A stretch of DNA of 64,000 nt from Cymbidium sinense (GCA_021442155.1 CM038214.1:24577808-24641807); one strand, 5' to 3'; numbered from the stretch's first letter, positions 37,941-49,380 are shown. A program made the numbers and translations. Notes: generated by a model not told the origin, from the sequence alone.

Positions 37941-38423
37941 TAAAAACCCTAAATCCTAAACTAAAACTTGAACCCTAAACCTAAAACCTAAACCTCAAAC
38001 CCTAAACCCTAAAGCCTAAAAAGCCTAAACCCTAAACCCTAAAAGCCTAAACCCTAAACCCTAAACCCTAAACTTTAAAACCTAAACCCTAAACCATAAA
38101 CCATAAACCCTAAATCCTAAACCCAAAACCATAAACTATAACTAAACCCAAAACTAAATAAAACCTAAATAAACTAAATAAAACCTAAAATAAAATAAAT
38201 AAAAAAAATAAAAAAAAATAAAAAAAATAAAATAATAAAATAAAATAAAACTAAACCAAAACCTAAACCTAAACTCAAAATAAAATAAAAATAAAATAAA
38301 ATAATACAAACTAAACTAAAATAAAATAAATAAAACCTAAACTAAATAAAAAATATAGAAAAAATAAAAATAAAATAAAATTAAACTAAAATAAAATAAA
38401 ATAAACCTAAAGAAAAAAATAAA

Positions 38424-38456
<33 letters not shown>

Positions 38457-40410
38457 TAAATAAAAAATAAATAAAATAAACTAAAATAAAATAAAAAAAT
38501 AAAACTAAACCTAAAATAAAAAAAAATAAACCTAAAATAAAATAAACTAAACTAAACTAAATAAAAACTAAACCTAAACCTAAAATAAACTAAACCTAAA
38601 TCTAAACCTAAACTAAATAAAATAAAATAAACTAAATATAAATCTAAATGTAAACTAAAAAATAAAACCTAAAAATAAACCTAAAATAAAAACCTAAAAC
38701 CTAAACCTAAAAAATAAATAAGAACCTAAAGCTAAGCCTAAAAATAAAAAATAAAACCTAAACCTAAAAAATAAAATAAAAAAATCTCAACTAAAAAATA
38801 AACCTAAACCTAAACCTAAAAAATAAACTAAAATAAAAAACCTAAACTAAAAAAATAAAACTAAAATTAAATAAGCTAAATAAAAATAAAAAATTAACCT
38901 AGATAAAAATAAAAAATAAAATAAATAAATTAAATAAACTAAATAAATTAAATAAATCTAAACCTACAAGTTTACTTAATTTTTTTTTGTAAAAATAAAA
39001 CCACAAACACTAAATCCTAAACTCTAAACCCTAAACCCTAAACTGTAAACCTTAAACCCAAAACCTAAAACTAAACCCTAAACCCTAAACCATAAAAGCA
39101 TAAACCCTAAAACCTAAACCCTAAACCAATCCTAAACCAAAAAAACCCTAAACTAAACCAACCTAAACCTAAACTCAACCCTAAACCTTGAATCTAAAAC
39201 CTAACTAAACCTAAACTCTAAAACTAAACTCTAAACCCTAAACTATCCTCTAACTTAAACCCTAAACACTAAAACCTAAACCTAAATCCTAAACCCTAAG
39301 CAAACTAAAACCCTAAACCCTAAAAAAAACCTAAACCCTAAACTAAACTTAAACCTAAACCCTAAACCCTAACCCTAAACTAAAACCTAAACCCTAAACC
39401 CTAAATTTAAACCCTAAACCTAAACCCTAAACTCTAAACCCCAAAAACCTAAAAACATAAACCTAAACTAAATAAACCTAAAATGAAATAAATAAAAAAA
39501 CCTAAAAAAAAAATTAAATAAACTCTAAATCCATAAACTATAAATCCTAAACCCTAAACACTAAACCCTAAGCTATAAACCAAAACCTACAACCCTAAAC
39601 CCTAAACCCTAAACCCTAAACAAAACTTAAACTCCTAAACTAAACTTTAACTTAACCCTAAAAACTAAACCTAAAAGTATAAACTAAAACTAAACCATAA
39701 AACCCTAAACTAAACCTTAAACTCCTAAACCCTAAACTCTAACCTTAAACCTAAAACATAAACCTAAACTCCTAAAACCTAAACTCCTAAAACTAAACTA
39801 AACTAACTAAACTTAAACCCTAAACTATAAACTCCTAACCCTAACTTAAACCTAAACCCTAAAACCTTAAACCTAAACCTAAACTTAAACCTAAATAAAC
39901 CTACCTAAACTTAAACCCTTAAAAGCTAAACTAAACTTAAACTAAACCTAAACCTAAACTAACCTAAACCTGTAAACCTAAACTAAAACTAAACCTAAAC
40001 CTGGCTAAATCTAAGCCTAAAATAAACCCTAAACCCTAAACTATAACTAAACCCTAAACCCTAAAACCCTAAATCATAAACCTTAAACACTAAAAATCAA
40101 AACCTAAACCTAAAAATAAAATAAATAAAAAAAACTAAACTAAAATAAATAAATAAAATAAACTCTAAATCCATATACTCTAAATCCTAAACCCTAAACC
40201 CTAAGCCCTAAACCCTAAACCTACAACCCTAAATCCATAAAATAAATCATAAACCCAAAAAAACCCTAAACCTTAAACCTTAAACCCTAACCCTAAACCC
40301 TAAATCCTAAAAGCATAAACTAAACCTAAACCTAAACTTAAACCTAAACCCTAAACTCTAATCCCTAACTAAGCCCTAAACCATAAACACCAAACCTAAA
40401 CTTAATGCTA
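37941..40410. repeat. Telomere-like and A-rich satellite
   Basis: Telomere-like words occupy 37941-38150, A-rich words 38151-38958 (with a 28-base A-run at 38429-38456), the box 38958-38985 (CTACAAGTTTACTTAATTTT), and mixed telomere-like words 38990-40410 with short A-rich inserts near 39460-39530 and 40090-40170. CCTAAACTCCTAAAC variants are frequent at 39640-39960. No gene is seen. Confidence 0.87.
38429..38456. repeat. 28-base A-run
   Basis: The longest homopolymer in the window, inside an A-rich block. It may be a slippage product or a decayed poly(A) tail; nothing recognisable precedes it. Confidence 0.9.
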
Positions 40411-40482
40411 AAGTAACAAAATAAATTAAAAATAAACCTAAAATCAAAACCTAATAAAACTAAACCTAAACCTAAACTCTAA

Positions 40483-40935
40483 GAATGGGAACCTGAAGGT
40501 AGGAACATCGCCATCAACTAGGCTTAGATCCTGGGAAGGTGGAGAGGTTATCAGTGGTGGGGATCTAGAGGTACCGGTGGATATGGGAGGTGGTGAGTAG
40601 GTGGTTATGGAGGAGAGGAGATGGAGGTTAAAGTTGTGGTGGTGGCAGAGGGAGAGATCGGGTATATAATGGTGGATCCCACTACTTGAAAGGCTAGTGT
40701 GGTTTTAATGGGAACTGAAGAAATTAAAGAATGGCCAATTTGATCTGCTACCTATGGAATTGTGTCTTTATCGTAGAGATGGTTCTAGTTATCTAGGGTT
40801 TTGATTTACTCTATGCATTCATTTTTATCCATTTTGATCTACATCATCGCTGTCTTAAAAACTTGGTGTGTTACTTGGTTGATGAAATAAAAAAGAAGAA
40901 ATGTTGAATATGAATTTATTCTATGTAAAAAAAAA
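40483..40935 (+). pseudogene. Glycine-rich RNA-binding protein 3' fragment, copy 11
   Basis: The start is shortened (AATGGGAACCTGAAGGTAGG), so the RRM-end frame is lost at once. The tail DNA GGATATGGGAGGTGGTG and GGTGGTGGCAGAGGGAGAGA is clear. The terminal Trp codon is TGA. The 3' UTR is well kept (CTTGGTGTGTTACTTGGTTG, AAGAAGAAATGTTGAATATG) and ends CTATGTAAAAAAAA. The linker starts near 40411. Confidence 0.82.
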
Positions 40936-41850
40936 CCAAAAACCAAAAACCCTAAACAAAAACCTGAACCCTAAACTAAAACCTAAACCCTAAACCCTTA
41001 ACCCTAAACCTAAACCCTAAACCCTAAACCCTAAAACCTTAAACCCTAAACCCAAAGCCATAAACCATAAACCCTAAACCCTAAACCAAAAAAAATTTAA
41101 AAATAAAAACCCTAACCCTAAACCCTAAACTAACCCTAAACCCTAAAAAGCTAAAACCTAAAGCTAAACTAAATAAAACTTAAAAATAAAATAAAATAAT
41201 TTAAACCAAACTAAAATAGAAAATAAAAATAAAAAAACAAACTAAAACTAAACCTAAACCTTAAAGAAAAAAAATAAAAAAATAAAACTAAACTAAAATA
41301 AAATAAAAAAACCTAAACTAAACTAAAAAATAAAACCTAAATGAAATAAAAAAAATAAACATAAAATAATAATAAAATAAACCTAAAATAAAATAAATAA
41401 AAAACTAAATAAAATAAACCTAAAAAATAAATAAAAATAAAACTTAAATAAACTAAAAAAAAAAAAACCTAAACTAAAATAAAATAAAATAAACCTAAAC
41501 CTAAATTAAAATAAACTAAACTAAAATAAACAAAACCTAAACCTAAAATAAAGTAAACCTTTACCTAAACATAAATTAAATAAAATAAAATAAACTAAAA
41601 ATAAACCTAAACCTAAACTAAAAATAAGACCTAAAAATAAACCTAAAAAAATAAATCAAAACCTAAACCTAAACCTAAAATTAAAAAATAAAACCTAAAC
41701 TTAAAAAATAAAATAAAAATAAAACTCAACTAAGAAATAAACCTAAACTTAAACTTAAACCTAAAAAATAAACTAAAATAAAAAATCTAAACTAAAAAAA
41801 TAAACATCTAAAATCTATAAAATAAACCTAAATAAAAGTAAAAAAAAATA
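40936..41850. repeat. Telomere-like then A-rich satellite
   Basis: Telomere-like words occupy about 40936-41150 and A-rich words 41151-41850. The A-rich block breaks off without a box at the unique insert, so the insert interrupts or replaces the block end. Confidence 0.87.
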
Positions 41851-42720
41851 AAGTTTGAGACTAAGATTTTATATAAACCCAAAATAAAACCATTAGCACT
41901 TAGAAATAATTTCAATAGAAATAATTATTACTTAAAGTTAGAAAGATACCACAAAAAGTTTTGAAACTAATAAAATAAAAATAGATAAAAACTCTAAAAA
42001 AGAAATAAAAGTTAAAAATATAAAAAAATCGGTGATCAATAAGATATTGGTAGAATAAAGATGAATAAATGAGAATAAGGTATGTGGTGGTGATGGAGAT
42101 ATCGAGATGTCATAAGATCTGGTCTTGATGAGACGATGGTTATGATAATGAATTCTCAGTCTAGACTAAGTCTGTAAAGAATGACTAATAAATTATGGGA
42201 GTGGCATCTCATAAATGACAAAATCCAAACCACTCCATCGATGGTCAGCGGGATGTAAATTATTTGAATGCTCAAATGGTAATCGAGGTCATGCTGAGAT
42301 GTCATAAGTACGGACTATAAACACTCCAATCTATGGTATGGGTCACTAATATCCAATAATAAAGTGCTTGATGCAGGTATGTGAAACTCTCGATTCATTC
42401 TTCAACCTAGAGTGGGTGACTTATCCCTAATATAAATCTCTTATCCTTTTAAAATCTAAAATTTTTTACATATTTTACTATAGCTCCTACCCATAAACCT
42501 TAAAAAACCTAAACCTCATACATGTGTTTTAATTATAATGACAAATGATTAGATTAATGATCAAAGTTTTTAATATTAGTCTTGAATAAGTATGCAATAG
42601 ATCTATCTAGAGGATATCCCCAAATTTAATAATATTTTCAATCATATAACTAAATAAACTAAATAGACAAAAATAAACAAATAATAAATAAACTAACTAA
42701 ACTAAATAAATATTACTAAA
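41851..42720. other. Unique insert, no gene recognised
   Basis: About 870 bases without telomeric words. The composition is balanced and it contains GAGATGTCATAAG twice (near 42106 and 42305) in similar surroundings, plus GGTCAGCGGGATGTAAATTA. No open frame longer than about 50 codons looks coding. The repeated phrase suggests an internal duplication or the untranslated leader of a retroelement, which I cannot name. Confidence 0.55.
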
Positions 42721-43512
42721 TAATATAAAAATAAAACAACCTAAACCTAATAAAAACCATCTTCCCTAAACCCTAAAACCTAAACCCTAAACCTAAACAA
42801 ACCATAACCCTAAACCCTAAAGGCATAAACCTTAAAACCCTAAACCCTAAACTATAAACCCTAAACCTTAAACCCTAAATCTTAAACCCTAAAAAACCCT
42901 AAACCATAAACTAACCCTAAACCCTAAACAAACCTAAACCCACACCTAAACCCAAACCCTAAACCATAATAAACTAACCTAATTCTAAACCTTAAACACT
43001 AAAAACCCCTAAAACTTAAACTCTAAACCCTAAACTGACCCTAAACACTAAGCAAACCCTAAACTCTAAACCATGAACCTTATACCTTAAAAACTCTAAA
43101 CCATAAGGCCTAAACACTAAACCATAAACCCTAAACCCTAAACCATAAATCCTAATCCCTAAAACCCTAAACCTTAAAACCATAAACCCTAAGCCCTAAA
43201 CCCTAAACCCTAAGCCATAAACTCTAAAAACCTAAAAACCTAAACCTAAACTAAATAAAACCTAAAAATAAAAAAATAAAACCTAAACCTAAATATTAAA
43301 ATAAAATAAACTCTAAATCCTAAACCTTTAAACCTAAACCTCCTAAACCCAAACCCTAAACTATAAACCTTAAAACCCTAAACCTAACTCTAAACCCTAA
43401 TCATAAAAAGCATAAACCCTAAACCCTAAACCCTAAACCTTAAACCTTAAACCCTAAACCCTAAACCCTAAACCCTAACCTAAAACCCTAAACCCTAAAC
43501 CCCAAACCATAA
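42721..43512. repeat. Telomere-like satellite
   Basis: CCCTAAA-type words with a short A-rich stretch at about 43250-43310. No box and no gene. Confidence 0.87.
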
Positions 43513-43596
43513 ACCAAACCCTAAAGTAACTAAAAAAATTTAAAATAAAACTAAACCATAAAAACTAATTAAACTAAACCTAAACCTAAACCCTAA

Positions 43597-44057
43597 GAAT
43601 GGGTAACATTGACAAGAACATCACCATCAACCAGCTCAATCTAGATATGAGGTGGAGGAAAAGGCGAGAGGTAAGCATGGTGGGGGGATTTGGATGTTGT
43701 GGATATGGAGGTGGTGGTCGGAGCAGTGATGGTTATGGAGGTGGGAGGAGGGATGGAGGTTACAACCATGGTGGTGGCGGAGGGAGAGATTGGGTATATG
43801 ATGGTGGATCCCGCTACTCAAAAGATTGGTGGTTTTGATGGGAACTAGAGAAATTGAAGGATGTCAGATCTGATCTACTGCTTATGGAACTGTGTCTTTA
43901 TAGGAGAGATGGTTCTAGTTATCTAGGTTTCGATTTATTCTATGCTCATTTTATCCATTTTATATATGTCATCTTGTGTCTTAGAAAACTTGTGTTACTT
44001 GGTTGATGAAATTGAAAAGAAAAAATGTTGAATTGATTTTATTCTTTGTTAAAAAAA
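43597..44057 (+). pseudogene. Glycine-rich RNA-binding protein 3' fragment, copy 12, with its own ATG frame
   Basis: A deletion near the start places the ATG at 43599 in phase with the family frame, giving a 79-codon open frame to 43838: MGNIDKNITINQLNLDM, then GYGGGGRSSDGYGGGRRDGG, YNHGGGGGRDW and YDGGSRYSK. It is the only copy with a start-to-stop frame that preserves the Gly-rich tail. It lacks the RNA-binding RNP motifs, so at most it could encode a short Gly/Arg-rich peptide; no promoter is visible. The linker starts near 43513; the 3' end is TTATTCTTTGTTAAAAAAA. Confidence 0.8.
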
Positions 44058-44490
44058 CTAAAAACCCTAAACTTTAAAATAATACCTAAACCTTAAACCT
44101 AAAAACTAAATCCCAAAAACCTAAACCTTAAATCCTAAACCTTAAAAACCCTAAACCCTAAACCCAAAAACCTAGACCCTAAACCCTAAACCCTAACCCT
44201 AAACTTAAACCATAAAAGCATAAACCCTATTACCCTAAACCCTAAGCTCTAAACCCTAAAGTAAACTAACTAAACCTAAAACTATCAGTTTACTTAATTT
44301 TCAAAAAAAAATCAAAAACCTAAATCCTAATCCCTAAACCCTAAACCCTAAACCCTAAACCCTAAACCCTAAAACTAACCCTAAACCTACAAACAAACTA
44401 CAACCTAAACCTAAACCTAAAAATAAACCCTAAAAACCCTAAACCCTAACCTTAAACCCAAACTTAAACACAAAACCCTAAACCTAAACT
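44058..44490. repeat. Telomere-like satellite with a box
   Basis: CCCTAAA-type words on both sides of a box near 44277-44300 (CTATCAGTTTACTTAATTTT). The box occurs here without a preceding A-rich block, so it is a separable element. Confidence 0.86.
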
Positions 44491-44566
44491 TAAAGTAACT
44501 AAATATATTAAAAAATAAACCTAAACCTTAAAACTTAATAAACCTAAACCAAATCCTAAACCCTAA

Positions 44567-44975
44567 GAATGGGAAGAATCTTGATAGCAGGAACATCACC
44601 GTCAACTAGGGTTAGTCGAGATCTGAAGGAGGGAGATGGTTATCAGGGGGTGATCTAGTGTCGGTGGATATGGAGGTGGTGGTCAAAGGGTGGTGTGGTG
44701 GGAGGAGCGAGGGAGGTTACAACCATGGGGTGGCGAGGGAGAGTGATATTATGGTGGATCCTACTGAGAGACCGAGTGGTTCTGGGGGGAAGAGAACGAA
44801 GAATGCGATCTAATCTGCCGCTTATGGAACTGTGCATCTAAGATTTTGATTTATATGCATGCTCATTCTTGATCAATATCCTTGCTTGTGTCCTTAAAAA
44901 CTTAGTGTGTTACCTGGTTGATGAAATCAAAAAGAAGAAATATTGAATATGAATTTATTCTTTGTTAAAAAAAAA
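44567..44975 (+). pseudogene. Glycine-rich RNA-binding protein 3' fragment, copy 13
   Basis: NGKNLDSRNITVN-stop-G-stop-SRSEGGR reads from 44568. The first stop replaces the CAG Gln codon and the second replaces another Gln codon (CAG to TAG). The tail is shortened by many deletions. The 3' UTR is about 60 bases shorter than in other copies (the TAGGGTTTTGATTTGCTC part is partly lost). It ends TTATTCTTTGTTAAAAAAAA. The linker starts near 44491. Confidence 0.82.
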
Positions 44976-46374
44976 CCAAAACCCTAAACTCTAAACTAAA
45001 ACTTGAACCCTAAACCTAAAACCTAAACCCTAAACCCTAAACACTAAACCCAAAATCCCTAAACCCTAAACCCCTAAACCCTAAATGCTAAACCCTAAAA
45101 CCTAAACTCTAAACTATAAACCCTAAAATAAACCCTAAACCCTAAACTTAAATAAAATAAATAAATAAAACCTAACCCTAAACCTAAACCCTAAACCTTA
45201 AACCCTAAACCCTAAAACCTAAAACCCTAAATGCCAAACCCTAAACCTTAAACCCTAAACCCTAAACCTTGAAAACTTAAAAACCTAAACCTAAACTAAA
45301 TAAAACCTTAAAATATAATAAATAAATAAAAACTAAACCTAAATAAAATAAAAAATAAAGTAAAATAAAATAAACTTAAAAAATCTAAACCTAAACCTAA
45401 ACCTAAAATAAATTAAAAAATAAAATAAAATAAAATAAATAAAACCTAACTAAACTAAATAATAAAATAAACCTAAAAAAAAACCTAAATAAAATAAATG
45501 TAAATGAAAATAAAATAAAATAAAATAAAAAACTAAATAATAACCTAAACCTAAAAAATAAACCTAAAAAAATAAAAGAAATAAAACATAAACCTTAAAC
45601 TAAAAAAAAACCTAAACCTAAAATAAATAAAATAAAATAAACTAAACCTAAAATAAAATAAACTGAACTAAAATAAATAAAACCTAAACCTAAACCCTAA
45701 ACTAAATAAAATAAAATAAACTAAAAATAAATCTAAAGCTAAAATAAAAAATAAAACCTAAAAATAAACTAAAATAAAAACATAAAACCTAAACTTAAAA
45801 AAATAAAATAAAAAAACCAAATCCTAAACCCAAAAATAAAAAATAAAACCTTAACCTAAAAAAAGAAAATTAAACAAAAAAACTAAACTAAAAAATAAAC
45901 ATAAACCTAAACCTAAACCTAAAATAAACTAAAATAAAAAACCTAAACTAAAATAAATAAAATAAACTAAAAAAAATAAAAATAAATAAATAAAAATAAA
46001 AATAAAATAAACTAAAATAAATAATAAATAAACCATAATAAAGTAAAAAAAACACCTAAACCTACTAGTTTAGTTAATTTAAAAATAAAGCTAAACTAAA
46101 ACCTGAACCTTAAACCTAAAACATAAACCTTAAACTCTAAACCATAAAAAAATTAAAAAATCATAACACTAAACCCTAAACCCTAAAATAACCCTAAACC
46201 CAAAACCCAAACCCTAAACCTACAACCCTAAACCTTAAACCCTAAAATCCTAAACCCCAAACCAAAAACCTTAAACCCTAAACCCTAAACCCTAAATCCT
46301 AAACCATAAAAACCCTAAACCCTGAAGCCTAAACACTAAACCCTAAACCTAAACCTAAACCCTAAACATTAAAA
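44976..46374. repeat. Telomere-like and A-rich satellite
   Basis: Telomere-like words occupy 44976-45290, A-rich words 45291-46060, the box 46060-46083 (CTACTAGTTTAGTTAATTT), and telomere-like words to 46374. No gene is seen. Confidence 0.88.
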
Positions 46375-46694
46375 GCTCATTAATATCCCTAAAATATTCC
46401 GCCATGGTTAGGGCAATCATGCCAACTCTCAAACGAGCTCTTGGTGGTTCATTCATTTGATCATAGACTAGAGCCACCTTTGATTCTATAAGATTTTTTT
46501 CATTAATCACCTCAGATTCTTTCATTTCCATGTAGATATCATTTCCTTCATGAGTACGTTCACCTACTACACCTAATATAGATACGCCCCATATGAGCTT
46601 TGGTAATGTTGTTGATCAATTTCATGATGAGTATTGTTTTACCCACTCCATCTCCCCCAAATAGTTTGATTTTTCCTCCAGGCTAAAAGATCTC
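46375..46694 (-). pseudogene. atpB: Chloroplast-derived ATP synthase beta subunit fragment (NUPT)
   Basis: The minus strand encodes part of the chloroplast F1 ATP synthase beta subunit. It begins DLLA, has a small deletion, then [20 protein letters not shown], which is the Walker A nucleotide-binding loop (normally GGAGVGKT). After a one-base frameshift, [59 protein letters not shown] and RDINE follow. The MKES.VINE and MAEYFRD.NE signatures fit the plastid rather than the mitochondrial protein. It covers about 100 of roughly 500 residues. Divergence and the frameshift show an old transfer of plastid DNA into the nucleus. It is flanked directly by telomere-like words on both sides. Confidence 0.9.
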
Positions 46695-47101
46695 CTAAAC
46701 CCTAAAACTTTAAACTCTAAACCCTAAACCCTAAACTCTATACCCTCAAAACTTAAAAACCTAAACCTAAAAATTAAAATAAAAATAAAACTCAACTAAA
46801 AAATAAAACTAAATCTGAACCTAAATCTATAAAATAAACTAAAATAAAAAATCTAAACTAAAATAAATAAACTAAAATGAATAAACTAAACTAAATAAAA
46901 TAAAAAAATAAACCTAAATAAAATAATAAACTAAACTAACCATAAACTATTATAAACCCTAAAACTACAACCCTAAACCCTAAACCCTAAATCCTAAACC
47001 CTAATCTTAAACCCTAAATCCTAAAAGCATAAACTCTAAAACCCTAAACCCTAAACCCTAAACCCTACACTAAACCCTAAACCCTAAACCCTAAACCCTA
47101 A
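46695..47101. repeat. Telomere-like, A-rich, telomere-like satellite
   Basis: Telomere-like words to about 46755, A-rich words about 46760-46935, then telomere-like words. No gene. Confidence 0.85.
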
Positions 47102-47180
47102 CCTTAGGTTTAGGTTTATTAGGTTTTAGGGTTTAGGTTTATTTTTTAATTTATTTGGTTACTTTAAGTTTAGGTTTCTA
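47102..47180 (-). repeat. Inverted linker repeat
   Basis: TTAGGTTTAGGTTTATTAGG, then TTTATTTTTTAATTTATTTG and GTTACTTTAAG. This is the reverse complement of the linker that precedes the GRP fragments, here without a GRP fragment and inside an otherwise CCCTAAA-oriented block. The right edge is a TTTAGG to CTAAACCC head-to-head junction. Confidence 0.8.
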
Positions 47181-47399
47181 AACCCTAAACCCTAAACCCT
47201 ATAAATAAATCTAAACCATAAATTCCTAGTAAGCGTGAGTCATCAACTCAATGCTGACTACGCCCTTGCCCTTATACACACCGCCAAACCTACCCACCAC
47301 CAGCCTTCGACTCCTCGGCATTCCTTTTCCCTCTCATTTTTGGCTTTTGCTGCTGATGGCTATTTAGCATGATTCTCACTGGATTCCTTCTGGACTCGA
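47181..47399. other. Short telomere-like piece and LINE 5' flank
   Basis: CCCTAAA-type words to about 47220, then balanced-composition DNA that leads into the LINE ORF1 and is probably its 5' region. No separate gene is seen. Confidence 0.55.
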
Positions 47400-48938
47400 T
47401 GGCCACTGGCCGCTTTCATGTTTTACTTGGAGTGACACCATGGCTTGGCATCTTCCCCAATGATTCTATGGGGGACACTGATGGATCCAATGGATCCTAC
47501 TAGGGCATCAACTACATTGGCTTTAGCTGCTTCAAAATCATTCAAAGACATCCTCACTAGTAAGGATAGCTGTTCAGGTGAGTCCCTGAAACTTATTTTG
47601 ACTTCTTTTTGAGGCATGCCTGTGGTTATGTGCTCTGATATGATTATGGAAAAGCTTGCTAAGCCGTTTGAATTCACTTTGGTTGGAAAGTGTACTCTTC
47701 ATAGACGTAATATGGAAAACATTCACTCTTTCTTTAATAGTCTAAAACTTTTGGGTGCTTTTATAGTTGGTTTAACTGATCCCTACCACATTTTGATTCA
47801 GTTAATCAATGATTTGGATTACTCGTGTGTTTTTGCTCATCATTCTTATTTTGTTTTCAATTGCCAAAAGAGGTTGTTGAAATGGACTCCACTATTTGAT
47901 ATTAGGGAAGAATCCCCAATCATTCAGGTTTGGATTTCTCTCCCCAATATGCGAATTCATTTCATTAATCATCAATTCCTTTTGTGGGTGCTTTATTTGG
48001 TCATAAATTGATCGTGCAATGGCTACAAAATCTTGACCTTATGGCTAGAATCCTTGTTGAATTGGACATTACCAATAAACACCCCAAAAAAATATGGTTG
48101 GGATCTAAAATTATGGTTATATACAAAGTTGAATTTGAAAATTTCCTATCTTTTGTTCTCATTATAAAATCCGCATGATAATTCTAAATGTCTCATTCTA
48201 CATCCTCACCTAAAATAGCCTAAAAAAAAACTATTATTCCTGACACTATGTCGACCACTATTAAATATCAAAAAGTTAATTAAAAAAAGGATTCATTGAA
48301 TGTTCCTAATAAGGTTGTTTTACCTCTTATTTCTTCTATCAATTGAAGGTTTCTAATGTGGAAAGTAATAATTTCTCTAAACTTTTGGATGCCGATTCTT
48401 TTCCTCTGAGTCGATCCCTGCATCCTTACCAATTTTGATTGATGAAAATGAAGCTTTAATTGAAAATATTAATGAGGGTATCAATGTTATGCATCATTCA
48501 AATTCAATGGAGAATATGGTTTTGGTTTCTCATGATATTCAGTTTGAAAAACCTGACTTTACTTTAGTTCAGGATGATTTAAATTCTCAAAAAGATTTGG
48601 TTTTGTCTAGTAATCTGGGTATTGAAGAAGAAGGGTTGTATGTTCACACTTGCCTTCTTAATAAATCTATTTTGGCTCCCTCGCTTGCTATACCCGATGC
48701 TCATTTGCCTTTAATAAATTCTAATGGCTTGGAAGAAGGAGAACTCACTTCTATATAGGATACTTCCCCTAAATCTGTGACTAATGTTGCTAAATCCTTC
48801 TCGGATGATGATTCTATGGGAAAAGGAAATGGTTTCCAAACTTATCATGCTAAAAAGAAAAATAATGTTGAAAACTTCCATCCCAAATTGTCCAAAAACA
48901 CTAGATCTACTGCGACCTCACTCTCCTCTATTAATTAA
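47400..48938 (+). pseudogene. L1-like LINE ORF1 (DUF4283 and zinc knuckle), plus strand
   Basis: ORF1 of a plant L1-like LINE (nucleic-acid-binding protein of the retrotransposition complex). It starts within about 47400-47480 with ASKSFKDILTSKDS, passes a stop before GMPVVMCSDMIMEKLAKPFE (47616), and continues with LIQLINDLDYSCVF and EESPIIQVWISLPNMRIHF, which fit the DUF4283 domain. A frameshift near 47990 leads to ARILVELDITNKHPKKIWLG. The zinc knuckle near 48150 is damaged: the second Cys is Tyr (CSHY). The acidic C-terminal part is open from 48435 to 48758; a TAG then interrupts it, and KKKNNVENFHPKLSKNTRS and SSIN-stop end it at 48938. Confidence 0.83.
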
Positions 48939-48967
48939 CCTTTTCTTAACCCCTTTTTTATTTCCTT

Positions 48968-49280
48968 ATGTTTAATTTTCTTATTTGGAATGTTAGAGGG
49001 ATTAGTACTCTCTATTCATAATCATATTAGAAACCTTTGTCATTCATAATATTTCTTTACTTATTATTTTGGAGCCTCTTATTCATGCAAACAAAATTAA
49101 CCATGTTGCTAGAATGATTTCAATAAAATTTTCTCTAATGTTAGTAATAAAATTTGGTGTTTTGGAATAATTTTATGGAGGTTTTTATTCTTGATGATTT
49201 TCAACAAGTTGTCAATGCTCAAATATCTTATGGTGACTATTATGATTTAGGCTCTTTTGTTCAGTATCTTGTAATAATAA
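48968..49280 (+). pseudogene. LINE ORF2 endonuclease start, cut by the gap
   Basis: ORF2 begins with an ATG at 48968 (MFNFLIWNVRGISTLYS, then a stop). IWNVRGI is the conserved start of the APE-type endonuclease of L1-like LINEs. Later parts (NKIWCFG, and in another frame WNNFMEVFILDDFQQVVNAQ followed by ISYGDYYD) match the same domain. It has several stops and shifts. The rest of the domain and the reverse transcriptase fall into or beyond the N-run. Confidence 0.78.
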
Positions 49281-49380
49281 NNNNNNNNNNNNNNNNNNNN
49301 NNNNNNNNNNNNNNNNNNNNNNNNNNNNNNNNNNNNNNNNNNNNNNNNNNNNNNNNNNNNNNNNNNNNNNNNNNNNNNNN
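49281..49380. other. Assembly gap of 100 N
   Basis: Exactly 100 undetermined bases, the usual convention for a scaffold gap of unknown size. Satellite orientation changes from CCCTAAA to TTTAGGG across it, and the LINE is interrupted here. Confidence 0.98.
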
